The position numbers were made by a program, and so were the translations under genes. The notes under the pieces are model-generated. The model saw only the letters and a program-made list of their open reading frames with translations, did no database searches and had not been told where the DNA came from. Positions 19,886 to 29,268 of a stretch of DNA of 64,000 nucleotides are shown here, one piece after another. Position 1 is the first letter of the stretch, and the number at the start of each line of letters is the position of its first letter. Source of the stretch: SAR202 cluster bacterium bin87 (GTDB taxonomy: Bacteria; Chloroflexota; Dehalococcoidia; Lucifugimonadales; UBA3495); the NCBI GenBank assembly GCA_002238825.1, contig MPNC01000015.1, forward strand, positions 1 to 64,000. Direction: 5' to 3'.

Positions 19886-21286
19886 ATGGTTACCGGCACA
19901 CTTCCCTTCCCTACTGTGGCGCCCTGGCCGGGCCCAGATGATGGCGACGAAGGTAGGCAGACACGAGGCCTCGCCATAGCCGCCACCCACCGCATTGATA
20001 AAATTCGGGCGGGATACCGTGTACCATCCCAGAGCAGCGGCGGCCACTACACGGTGGTGGACAACGGCGGCGAATTGCTCTGCTCATGCCCGGATTTTGA
20101 ACAGCGGTCAAGTCCGTGCAAGCATGTCTATGCGGTCCAATATCGAAACTGTCGAGAGAACGCTGACGGCGCTGTCAGCGACGATACGCAGGTCCTGCCT
20201 GCAAAGGAGCCAGACCAGCCCGCACTGTGGCGCTTGGATGCTCCGCTGAGGCAACCCACTAATCGCGCTGCTCCGCAATCAATAGCGCCAGCGCGTGGAC
20301 AGATTTCTCCAGCCACTGCCGGCAAGTCGCGGCCCACCTACGGCCAGAACTGGCCGGCCTACAACCCCGCCCAACGAAATCAGAAAAGCCACTTCCGGCA
20401 CCTGCTCAAGTCCTTGTCAGTTCTGGCGGAAGGCCGGGCCCACCCAAAGGGGCGTAAGCCCTATCTGTGGTCGGACCAAATTTTCAGCCTCGTCTACAAG
20501 GTCTACATTGGGAAAAGCTGGCGCGTCTATGACACCGACCTGCGTGAAGCCCAACACAACGGGTTCATCCAGGAGACCGCCAGTACAAGCTCTTTGGCCC
20601 GGTTCATGGGTGATCCGAGCCTGACGCCAATTCTCCACGATCTGCTGCTGTGCAGCGCCATGCCGATGCAGCCGTTTGAAAAGGAATTCGCCATCGACGC
20701 CACCGGTTTCAGCTCCGATCGTTTCGCCAGGTGGTTCGCTGAAAAATGGGGTGGGGTCAAAGAGGTCGTGGAGCGCGATTGGGTGAAGCTCCACCTGGTC
20801 TGTGGAGCGACCACGAAAATCATCACCAGCGCCGAGGTGTCGGACCATCGCCACCACGACATCCGCTATTTCGAGCAGCTCATGGTGGAGACGGCTGAGC
20901 ATTTCGACGTGAAGACGATTGCAGCGGACAAAGCGTACTCAAGCCGCAAAAATTACACGGTCGTGGAGGGCCTCGGAGGCGTGCTGTTATCGCCGTTCAA
21001 GAGCAATGCCGTGCAGCCAAGGTTGACTGACCAATCGGAGTGGGCCGTGATGTACCACTGGTTCATGACCGACTACGAAGGGTGGGCCAACTACTACCAC
21101 CGCCGTAGCATCGTGGAAGCCGCAATCGGCGCCCTGAAGAAACTGTTTGGCGATAGGGTGGACTCCCGCAATCCGGTGGCCCAGGCCAACGAGCTACTAT
21201 GCCGACTGATCGCGTACAACATCATCGTACTGATCCACGCAGTGTACGAACGGGGCCTGGAGGTGCGTTTCCAATCAATGTCGTGA
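19886..21286 (+). CDS. SWIM-zinc-finger fused IS4-type DDE transposase
   Basis: SWIM CxCx(n)CxH (LLCSCPDFEQRSSPCKHV); DDE core with D(ATGFS), D(KAYSS) and Y-HR-R-SIV-E-AAIGAL-K, matching Y(2)R(3)E(6)K; start may be further upstream (ORF opens 19616). Confidence 0.85.
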   Translation: MVTGTLPFPTVAPWPGPDDGDEGRQTRGLAIAATHRIDKIRAGYRVPSQSSGGHYTVVDNGGELLCSCPDFEQRSSPCKHVYAVQYRNCRENADGAVSDDTQVLPAKEPDQPALWRLDAPLRQPTNRAAPQSIAPARGQISPATAGKSRPTYGQNWPAYNPAQRNQKSHFRHLLKSLSVLAEGRAHPKGRKPYLWSDQIFSLVYKVYIGKSWRVYDTDLREAQHNGFIQETASTSSLARFMGDPSLTPILHDLLLCSAMPMQPFEKEFAIDATGFSSDRFARWFAEKWGGVKEVVERDWVKLHLVCGATTKIITSAEVSDHRHHDIRYFEQLMVETAEHFDVKTIAADKAYSSRKNYTVVEGLGGVLLSPFKSNAVQPRLTDQSEWAVMYHWFMTDYEGWANYYHRRSIVEAAIGALKKLFGDRVDSRNPVAQANELLCRLIAYNIIVLIHAVYERGLEVRFQSMS

Positions 21287-21303
21287 CCCGCAACGACATT
21301 CAA

Positions 21304-21352
21304 GACATGAAAACAGGCAGGGAGCGCGCTGCTCCCTGCCTGTTTTCATGTC
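21304..21352. terminator. Perfect 22-bp stem hairpin downstream of transposase
   Basis: GACATGAAAACAGGCAGGGAGC-GCGCT-GCTCCCTGCCTGTTTTCATGTC. Confidence 0.7.
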
Positions 21353-21441
21353 TCCATTAGCCGCGGTCTGCCCTCGATTTCTCGACTGCCATGGGTGACG
21401 TGCGTCATCTCCCGTTAGTTCCCGTCGTCCTCGTCTGGTAC

Positions 21442-21531
21442 CATTTTGGGACAGCGGACTCCATTTTGGGACAAGCCATTGCATTTTGGGACAGACCGTT
21501 GCATTTTGGGACAAAAACCCGTTTTAGGACA
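21442..21531. repeat. Right subterminal array of CATTTTGGGACA repeats
   Basis: Copies start at 21442, 21462, 21482, 21502 (20-bp period), then GTTTTAGGACA at 21521. Confidence 0.9.
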
Positions 21532-21536
21532 AAGCC

Positions 21537-21545
21537 GTCTGGATG
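21537..21545. repeat. 9-bp target site duplication GTCTGGATG (right copy)
   Basis: Identical to 3375-3383. Confidence 0.9.
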
Positions 21546-22627
21546 AGGAACTCTGGTTCTATACCACGATATGAGATTCGGATCCCAATGCTTCCAGTCC
21601 CACATAGCCAGTTCGTTTCACGATCTCTAACGAGCGCACATCTGCCAAGTTCACCCCGTCGGGAGAATACCAAGTCGTGCAGACCCAATCTGTAACTTGA
21701 CAACCCTTCTGCAACAGCTTCTGAGACAGTAGTTTTTGGGTCCGCAAATATTTCCCCAGATCTCATATGAACAGGATTGATAACCGGAGTCCCACCTTCG
21801 ATGTAATCTGACTGGTGCAACATGCTGCCAAATGGACCAGTACGAAACGAGATGGCTATTTGACCCAGCCGCCGTACTTCCCAATGTTCCGGCACTTCGC
21901 CGAGCCAGTCCACGCCGGATGGCTTGAGGGGGACGTTGGGGTCAAGCCCATGGGTTACAGCCTGTTGGATGACTGCTTGGCGTTGCTCTTCCAGCAGGGC
22001 GATGAGCCTCTCTTTGGCGCCGATGTAGCGGTTGATGAGCTCGTCGGTGTGGTCGAGGTAGCGGACGATGGCAGCTTGCTCTTCCGGTGGAGGGAGCGGA
22101 ACGGTGGCTGAGAGGATGTCATCGTGCGTCAAGCCGTACCGTGTTATTCCTCGCGCTGCGACTTGAAACTGTCGAGCGACCGATGGAGTTTGCAGGGCTC
22201 GAGCAAGGTAAGCTCCGTCAATCGCTGTAGATGGCCGCAGGATGGCCAAGTGGTATCCGCACACTAAGTTGCTGGGAGCCTCTACCACAAGAGCCGGCAC
22301 CGCAATGTCGTTCCACGCTTCCGAGTCTTTGGTGATAATCACGTCATTTGGCTTGAGTTGGAAACGGTCTGCCTCGGCGGGAGACACCGTCGCGTTCATG
22401 TACGGCAAGTTTCCGTGGAGGCGGTCGTTGTAGTACACGTCCACATAGTTGCACAGACGGACAGGGATCTCGTCATCGTTAGTGTGCTTGTCCACATTGC
22501 TAACGCGCATTTCGGCGATGGAGCGTAGGCGTCGGACCTCCCAGTGAGAAGGAAGGCCGTCCTGCCAGAGTTTGTCGGGCCCAAATTCTGACGGGGGTAC
22601 TCTCAGATTGGTTGTGGCTGTGATCAT
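21537..22627 (-). pseudogene. hsdS: 5' part of hsdS (TRD1, central conserved region, most of TRD2), truncated by transposon
   Basis: HWEVRRLRSIAEMRVSN...PPPEEQAAIVRYLDHTDELINRYIGAKERLIALLEEQRQ...HWEVRRLGQIA; ORF ends 10 codons into/near the transposon end. Confidence 0.92.
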
Positions 22628-22684
22628 GATTGATCCGTTCCGGCTCGGGCGGAATTGCCAAGGCAGTTTTATGGTGGCGGTGGG

Positions 22685-23281
22685 TTACCCGCTGTACTCT
22701 TGCAGGGTCCACATGACGGAGTCGTCTTTGTTGCAATCGCAATCTTCGATGTGGTCGCAGTCCGGCCAGTACGTCGCGTGGGTCATGAGGCCGTCTTGAT
22801 GGTCTTCACGGATCCGGATAGTACCGAATTCTTCGGGTTCGGAGTTTTCAGCGATCCATTGGCGGGTAACGCGCTGCGGTAGCCCGTAGTTGTCGTCTGG
22901 CCCGAGTTCGGGGCTCATCCCGAGCACGCTGAACTGGGGAACTTCTCCGCAGTTGCGGCAAGCGGCGGTGGGTGGCGGCATTCCCATGGCCATCATTTGG
23001 AACAGGGAAGGATGGCCTTCTGCTTCGCAGTTGTCGGAGACGTGGCAAAGCATGAAGTGGTCAATGGCGTCTTGTGGTTTGCAAGGGCAGGTGGATACCT
23101 TCCCCCTGCACATGCAGCAACGGTCTTCGCTGTTGAAGAGGTAGGGGTATGGACACGTTCCCGATTGTGAATTTGCTACCTGCGTCCCGCCGTTGTTGCG
23201 AGGTGGTGAGTTGCTCCCAAACGTCCCACTTGCTGGGTTGTGGCGGTTTCTCCTGCTGGCGCGTCTGGATTTCTTGCTCAT
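22685..23281 (-). CDS. Cys-rich hypothetical protein in hsd operon, possible distant member of family A
   Basis: GHP...C-RN-CG-EVPQF resembles GHP...C-xx-CG-xxPxF of family A proteins; several CxC/CxxC pairs. Confidence 0.6.
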   Translation of the reverse strand: MSKKSRRASRRNRHNPASGTFGSNSPPRNNGGTQVANSQSGTCPYPYLFNSEDRCCMCRGKVSTCPCKPQDAIDHFMLCHVSDNCEAEGHPSLFQMMAMGMPPPTAACRNCGEVPQFSVLGMSPELGPDDNYGLPQRVTRQWIAENSEPEEFGTIRIREDHQDGLMTHATYWPDCDHIEDCDCNKDDSVMWTLQEYSG

Positions 23282-23300
23282 GTATGGGTGATCTCCTGGA

Positions 23301-25307
23301 TTATCGGGATACGGAGTGGATTTGCTGATGGCCATTTGCAGAGATTATCTCAGCTAACAGACCCTCGCTTTCGTTTTCCAGAGCGATGATGTCGGTGACG
23401 ATCTCGTCCAGTGACCGCATAGGCTGCGGCTTGTAGAAGTGGCGGTTGAAGCTTATTTCGTAGCCGGTCTTCACGGTGGAAGGTGTGTACCAGGCGTCTT
23501 CAGCGTAGGGCAGCACCTCACGCCGCAGGAAGGCGTCGATGCCACCGTCCTCGAGGAGTGGCACCTGCTCTGTGTCCCGTAGGTCTGGGTCCGGTTCGTA
23601 CTCGACGACCACATGCTTGCCCTTGATGGTGGCTAGGAACAGGCCGTATAACGGGTCCGGCGTGGTGCCAGCGGCGAGGACCCGCTTGATGACGGGTGAG
23701 GCTGTCGGGTCGCGCTGGCCTTCTTTGCGGAGTTTCGAGATCTCGGATGTCTTGTAGAATCTCTCCGGTTGCGTGCCGGCGATGCGTAACGGGCGGTCGA
23801 CGGTGACCTTCCAGTAGCCGAAGGCGGCGTTGGGGAAGATCTTCGATTGCTCAGTTTCATCAAAGTCCATAAACGCTTGGGTGATGCGGTCGATGTCGTC
23901 CTCGGCGAGTTCGCAGTTCTTCTGGCCCATGTTCCGTCGCAGGGGCGTGAACCATTTGCTGGCGTCAATGAGTTGGACGTATCCCTGTCGGTGGGCTGCC
24001 TTGCGGTTGGTGAGGACCCACACGTAGGTGGCGATGCCGGTGTTGTAGAACATGTTGAGCGGCAGAGCCACGATGGCTTCCAGCCAGTCGTTCTCGATGA
24101 TCCAGCGGCGGATGTTGCTCTCGCCTTGGCCGGCGTCGCCGGTGAACAGGGAGCTGCCGTTGTGGACCTCGGCGATGCGGCTTCCCATCGGCGTGTCGTG
24201 CTTCATCTTGCTGACCATGTTGGCTAGGAACAGCATCTGGCCGTCGTTCACCCTGGTGCGCAGCGAGTACTCGGGGTTGTTGCCATGCTGGATGACGAAC
24301 CTGGGGTCGTTGAAATCATTACTGCCGCCCATGCGGTCGAGGTCGGTTTTCCAGCTTTTGCCGTATGGCGGGTTGCTGAGCATGAAGTCGAACGTGTGGG
24401 AGCCGAAGGCGTCGTTCGACAGGGTGGAGTGCTGCGGTCCGCCCACGATGTTGGAGTCGGCGCCCTTCTCGTCTTTGAGCAAGAGGTCTGCTTTGCATAT
24501 GGCGTAAGTCTCGGAGTTGATCTCTTGGCCGTACAGGTGGGTGGCGACTACCTGTTCTCGCATGGTCGCGATGTCGTGGAGGGTCTTTTCCGCGACAGTG
24601 AGCATGCCGCCGGTGCCGATGGCGCCGTCGTACAGTAGGTAGGTGCCGGACTGGATCTGGTCCGCCACGGGCTGGAATACGAGCTGGGCCATGAGTTCCA
24701 CGGCGTCGCGTGGTGTCCAGTGCTCGCCGGCTTCCTCGTTGTTGTCTTCGTTGAACCGGCGTAACAGGTCCTCGAAGATGCTGCCCATGGCGTGGTTGTC
24801 CAAGCCAGGTAGTCTGACGGTGCCGTCGTCGTTCATGACTGGATAGGGGCTGAGGTTGATGTCTTGGGAAAGGAACCTGCTGATGAGTGCGCCGAGGGAG
24901 TCGCTCTCGGTTAACGTGTCCAGCTGGTTGCGGAAACGGAACCTGTCGATGATGTCCTGAACGTTGGGTGAGTAGCCATCGAGATACGCCTCGAAGTCGG
25001 CGCGTAGCGACTGTTGCGTGGCTCGGGCAGCCAAGTCGCGCATGGTGAACGGCGACGTGTTGTAGAAAGCGTGCTCGGATGCCAGCTGGAGGACGTCGTC
25101 TTGGTCAGTGATGCCGGCGTCGTCGAGGAACTGCTTGTCCTCAAGGACTTTCTGCTTGGTGGGTTCGAGCACGGCGTCAAGGCGCCGCAGGACGGTCATG
25201 GGCAGGATGACATCGCGGTATTTGCCGCGTACGTAGAGGTCTCGAAGGACGTCATCGGAGATGGACCAGATGAAGTTCGAGATGCGGATGAGCTGGGTGT
25301 CCTGCAT
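23301..25307 (-). CDS. hsdM: Type I restriction-modification methyltransferase (HsdM)
   Basis: GEHWTPRDAVELM, DGAIGTGGML, LSNPPYGKSW motifs. Confidence 0.95.
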   Translation of the reverse strand: MQDTQLIRISNFIWSISDDVLRDLYVRGKYRDVILPMTVLRRLDAVLEPTKQKVLEDKQFLDDAGITDQDDVLQLASEHAFYNTSPFTMRDLAARATQQSLRADFEAYLDGYSPNVQDIIDRFRFRNQLDTLTESDSLGALISRFLSQDINLSPYPVMNDDGTVRLPGLDNHAMGSIFEDLLRRFNEDNNEEAGEHWTPRDAVELMAQLVFQPVADQIQSGTYLLYDGAIGTGGMLTVAEKTLHDIATMREQVVATHLYGQEINSETYAICKADLLLKDEKGADSNIVGGPQHSTLSNDAFGSHTFDFMLSNPPYGKSWKTDLDRMGGSNDFNDPRFVIQHGNNPEYSLRTRVNDGQMLFLANMVSKMKHDTPMGSRIAEVHNGSSLFTGDAGQGESNIRRWIIENDWLEAIVALPLNMFYNTGIATYVWVLTNRKAAHRQGYVQLIDASKWFTPLRRNMGQKNCELAEDDIDRITQAFMDFDETEQSKIFPNAAFGYWKVTVDRPLRIAGTQPERFYKTSEISKLRKEGQRDPTASPVIKRVLAAGTTPDPLYGLFLATIKGKHVVVEYEPDPDLRDTEQVPLLEDGGIDAFLRREVLPYAEDAWYTPSTVKTGYEISFNRHFYKPQPMRSLDEIVTDIIALENESEGLLAEIISANGHQQIHSVSR

Positions 25308-25375
25308 GCGTATCTCCGGTGTGGTGATGGGCTGGATTGTAGCAGGCTGGTGCTAGTGATGTTGATCGCGGGTTG

Positions 25376-25705
25376 TAGTGCCCGAATTCCTGATTCCTGC
25401 GCTGGAGCCACGGAGAGGCCCTCTGGCCCCGCCGGTGGACATTTCCCTGTCCGTGGCTCGCAGGGGTGCCAGGGGCCGCGTGGTGCAGGAATTCGGGTCA
25501 TTCGTTGCTGTGACGCGGGTGGCTGTGATCGATGCGGCTGCGGGATCTCGCTGCGCTGTCGTGATGCTCGCGGACGTGTCCGAATTCCTGCGCTGGAGCC
25601 TCTGTGGGGGCCTCCGGGGTCGCTGGGGCAGAATTCCTTCGGGCCTCGCGGCGGCCTCTCCGTGGCTCTGGTGGCTATCTCACCGCCGGTCCGGCTGCTG
25701 GTGGC
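25376..25705 (+). repeat. Dispersed repeat family R1 (plus orientation), two units
   Basis: CCTGCGCTGGAGCCACGGAGAGGCCCTCTGG...GGGGCCGCGTGGTGCAGGAATTC, recurring through 25-56 kb. Confidence 0.75.
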
Positions 25706-26177
25706 TTCACGAAGTGGGTGGCCCTGTTAGCAGTGGGTTCCTGAGCTTGTCCGGATCGTGGTCGATGGTGATGGCGGGAACGTCGAGGGCGTGGGCGGCT
25801 GTGGTCTCGCGGATGTGCTGGATTCTCGGGTTGCAGTCTCTCGGGTGTGATCTCACCTTCGCGGCTGTGGAGGCCATCACCGAGCTTAGCTGCACGATTT
25901 GGGAGCGTTCCGTCACTGCATTGGTATTTGCTTGGTGGCGCGTTTCAGGTCTGTCGAGGTTCCCGGGACGGTCGATTTTCGGCTGGAAATTCACTGGTAC
26001 GTATTGCGTCGTGGTGCCGTTCGGCATTACACTCGAGCGCGCAGTTATGGGTGCTGGCTGTTGACTTGTCCGGTCGATCTCATTTCTGTTCCAATTGTCG
26101 TATGGCTCTAACGACAGGCCAGCTCCGCGGCAGTTGGTTCCGCTTCGTCCAATCAGACGCTGTGACGAAGGGACGAG

Positions 26178-26207
26178 GAACCCCGCCAGGTAATCTGGCG
26201 GGGTCTT
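26178..26207 (+). terminator. Rho-independent-like hairpin
   Basis: CCCCGCCAG-GTAAT-CTGGCGGGG-TCTTT. Confidence 0.7.
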
Positions 26208-26316
26208 TCGCGTTTGTGGCGTCTGACCTTTCGGAAGTGGTTGGTTTTTCCTTTTCGGGTTACAATGACGGAAGTCAGTCGACTGGTCTGATGTCGACGT
26301 GTATCGGAGTTGTGCG

Positions 26317-27774
26317 ATGTCGTTTCCACAATCGCCGGCGCCCACTGACGGCTCTTGCCGTCAGGGTGGAGAGCGGGCCGGCCTTGATTCCCCTACTTCC
26401 ATCGATCCAGTGGATCACGGCGCGTACGTTGGTTCGAGTCGTGGGCACTCCCAGGCATCGCCGTTCGGCGACACCCGCCAAGGAACGGGATCTATCTGTG
26501 CCTCGGATTGTTTCGGACCATGGTGTTGCTTGGAGGAATGTGACTGCGAGTGTCACGACCCGGAAACCGTTTTTTCGGGAAAAACCCCCCATGGGGAGCC
26601 GAGTAGGGCAGTGCCCCTTGGGTTTAATTCCCGAAAAAATGAGGATGAGCAGTCTGAATCGGGGACAGACGAGTTCATCCCTGGCAGTTGCATGGCCTCG
26701 CCGGAGCCTGAGAGTGCACAAGAATTCAGTAACGGGATGGCCTCGCATGCGGTGCTCGAACATCCGCTTGCCCCCGAATCGAGACCGGACGCCGACGGTT
26801 CGGAGTCAGAGTCGGGTCCGAAGCAGGAGTGGCCGGACTGCAAGTTTCGCGGTCGGCGAGTGATCATTACTTACACGCCGAAAGGCGATCCAGTGACGGT
26901 GCCGCTGACGTGCGAAGGTATGAGCAAGAAAGAATGGTGCGAACCCTGTGTCGCTCACCGGCACCTGATGCTGGTGGCACGCTACAGGGCACAGTCCGGA
27001 CACGAATCGCCGCGTACCAGCGTGGTGGTGACGTTACCTGAAAAGGACGACATCGAGAAGTGGGTCGAGTGCGTAGTGGGCGTTGCGCGGCGCACGGACG
27101 GCCGTGATGTGGCCTACGCTCGTCCGTTGTACGAGACCAAGAGAGGCGACTATCGCGTGATGGTCGTTTTTGACCAGTTGTTGAGTGACCGTGCTCACGA
27201 GTTGATGCACCGCAAGCTTCGACGCTGGCCGACGATGCAGGTTCGTCAGCGGGTGGTCACCGGCGACGATTTCTCGGCATTCCTGCGTAAGCTGCGCCGC
27301 GAAGGTGGGGCCAATACGACCAGCTGGTCGCAAAATTGGGCGAAGCTGCAAGAGGCGCCTCGGTATCTGACGGCGGGTGGCAGCATCAGTGTGCCGGAAC
27401 AGCCCGTTCTCTGGGTGGAGGCGCCGCTCTACTATCACGAGTGGCGTAAGGATGGTGAACCAGGGTCGTTGGCAGCCTGCCAGCTTTGGGTTAGTGACCA
27501 TGTTTCGGAGTTGCCCGACGAGAGTAGGCTGGTTGAGTGGGGCAGAGGGCCGCGGTATAAGGCGAAGGCAGCCCTCCGGAGGTGGGTAGCTGAGACCAGG
27601 TACTCCGGTAACTGGAAGTATCTGCTGCACGCGGCGGAAGCTTATACGGGGATGAGAGCCATGAGAGATTGCTACCGTCCGCTGCTGGAAGGCTGGAAGC
27701 CTGAGCCGGGCTGGTTTGATGCGCCGCTTGAGGACGATCCTGTTGACGATGGGATGTGGGATGATGCCTTTTAG
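26317..27774 (+). CDS. Family B (divergent) protein, unknown function
   Basis: Disordered N-term then CEGMSKKEWCEPCVAHRHL and folded C-term; layout resembles 41275 and 52200 proteins. Confidence 0.65.
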   Translation: MSFPQSPAPTDGSCRQGGERAGLDSPTSIDPVDHGAYVGSSRGHSQASPFGDTRQGTGSICASDCFGPWCCLEECDCECHDPETVFSGKTPHGEPSRAVPLGFNSRKNEDEQSESGTDEFIPGSCMASPEPESAQEFSNGMASHAVLEHPLAPESRPDADGSESESGPKQEWPDCKFRGRRVIITYTPKGDPVTVPLTCEGMSKKEWCEPCVAHRHLMLVARYRAQSGHESPRTSVVVTLPEKDDIEKWVECVVGVARRTDGRDVAYARPLYETKRGDYRVMVVFDQLLSDRAHELMHRKLRRWPTMQVRQRVVTGDDFSAFLRKLRREGGANTTSWSQNWAKLQEAPRYLTAGGSISVPEQPVLWVEAPLYYHEWRKDGEPGSLAACQLWVSDHVSELPDESRLVEWGRGPRYKAKAALRRWVAETRYSGNWKYLLHAAEAYTGMRAMRDCYRPLLEGWKPEPGWFDAPLEDDPVDDGMWDDAF

Positions 27775-27977
27775 GCTGTTGAGCCTGGCGGGTGGGATCT
27801 TGGGTGACGCCGTTGTGACAGACGTGGTTGTCGTGGAATGCGACGTCTGTGACTGGTCGATGGAGAGGATTCACAGCAAGAGTTGCGGGTCTTTGCGGTG
27901 CTAGTGGACGTCGCCCTGGGAGTGGAACAGTCCGCGCTGGTGTCGATTAGGAGGATGGTACGGCTTGACGTACGCGG

Positions 27978-28868
27978 TCAGCATTCGTCGTGGCCCTCGA
28001 TGTCGGTGTAGCCTTCGAAGACTACCGAACTGAATCGGAATATCAGGTTGCCTTGCTCGATGTGTTCCTCGACGCTGTGCTTGATGCGCGTGGTCTTGCC
28101 ATGGACGTCTCCGCATTGCTCGGTTAGCGTGTCCATGTACATGAAGCCTCTCACGTCCATGCTGCTGGAATCTTCGACGAAGTTCGGCATCTGGCCGCAG
28201 TTGGAGCACGGGCTAGCGCCCTTCTGCGTTCCGGAGATGATGGCCCAAGCTTGACGTGGGTGGCCGACTGCGGAGCATTCGTCGAGTGATTCCCGCGTGA
28301 TCTGCTGCTTGGCTATCTGTCTGAACAAGGTGATGGAAGGATCTTCGTCGGGCTCGGCCGTGAACTCGAAGCCGTCCGGTAGGTGCAACGCGTTGTGGTC
28401 ACCGTCCTCGGCGGCCAGCTTCCGGCTGTTGCCAGAATCGTTGGTGGTGTAGATGGGATGCTCGGTGGTGCCCAGGGGCATGGGCGGCGCGTCGGGCTCG
28501 CTGTCGCAGAGGATGGCCTGCATGGTGGTCCAGCGGCAATTGAAGGGCGCGGGCGGCGGTGGAGCGTCTGGGTTCGATGCCCAGAACTTCAGGGCGCGTA
28601 CGGCGCTGTTCGCGGAGCGGTAGCAACCCGTGACCTTCGTGAAGACCAGGCCGCCGTCGGCGCGGATCAGGCAGGGGTTGCAGGTGCCAGCGCCGTGGCA
28701 CTCGCAGGCGGTGGCGTCCTCGACGCTGCCCGACCAGTGTACGGTTCTTGGTGCGCAGAGGATGGCGGCGGCGTGGACGCGGCGCCCGTCGTCGAGCTGG
28801 CCGGCGTGCCAGCCTGAATCGCCGTCTTCGGCGAACATCTCGATGTGGATAAGTTCAAGGTCAGCCAT
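27978..28868 (-). CDS. Family A protein A1 (Cys-rich, unknown function)
   Basis: Close paralog of 39809 and 50649 proteins: GWHAGQLDDGRRVHAAAI, HWSGSVED, CECHGAGTCNPCLIR, VTGCYRSANSAVRALKFW. Confidence 0.8.
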   Translation of the reverse strand: MADLELIHIEMFAEDGDSGWHAGQLDDGRRVHAAAILCAPRTVHWSGSVEDATACECHGAGTCNPCLIRADGGLVFTKVTGCYRSANSAVRALKFWASNPDAPPPPAPFNCRWTTMQAILCDSEPDAPPMPLGTTEHPIYTTNDSGNSRKLAAEDGDHNALHLPDGFEFTAEPDEDPSITLFRQIAKQQITRESLDECSAVGHPRQAWAIISGTQKGASPCSNCGQMPNFVEDSSSMDVRGFMYMDTLTEQCGDVHGKTTRIKHSVEEHIEQGNLIFRFSSVVFEGYTDIEGHDEC

Positions 28869-28904
28869 GGTGGCTCTCCTGTCGTCGGGTTGCGGTTGCC
28901 GTGG

Positions 28905-29085
28905 TGAGGCTTTCTACAATGTTGCCAGCGCGGCCAGTGTCGGCCGGAAACGGCTCCCGGGCGCGTTCTGCGGCCTTGGTAGTGGAATTGCTGCACAGGC
29001 GCGAAAGCGGTGCCCTGTGGCGCTGCGGAGAAAGTGGTGAGGTGTGACGAAAACCGGCCGCCCTGACGTCAGGGCGGCCGGCGTC
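28905..29085 (-). repeat. R2 leader repeat upstream of A1, including a 28-bp perfect palindrome at 29054-29081
   Basis: Reverse complement shares CAATTCCACTACCAAGGCCGCAGAACGCGCCCGGGAGCCGTTTCCGGCCG...GCTGGCAACATT with other R2 copies; CCGGCCGCCCTGACGTCAGGGCGGCCGG. Confidence 0.75.
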
Positions 29086-29268
29086 GCCGTTGGGTTTCGG
29101 CGATGCAACTGCGGACATGGTAATTGGCCACGTTTATTGGAGGCGGGGTTGTGGCAGTGTGCTCCCGGGCAGGCGTACCTTTCTTGGGTGTCTCCGTCGA
29201 TATGATTTCGACAATCAACGATGTGGCTTGGGCGGCGTACCGCCGGAGTTTGCGCGGGAGCGATTGAC

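Larger units (their letters stand above)
3384..21536. mobile_element. ~18.15 kb transposon inserted in hsdS
   Basis: GGCTTTGTCC at 3384-3393 inverted as GGACAAAGCC at 21527-21536; 9-bp TSD; subterminal 20-bp-periodic arrays at both ends; DDE transposase near right end; excision restores hsdS frame. Confidence 0.9.

Noticed and set aside
26425-26460. tRNA T-loop-like GGTTCGAGTC
   Set aside because: No matching acceptor, D-arm or anticodon stems found; lies within a coding ORF.
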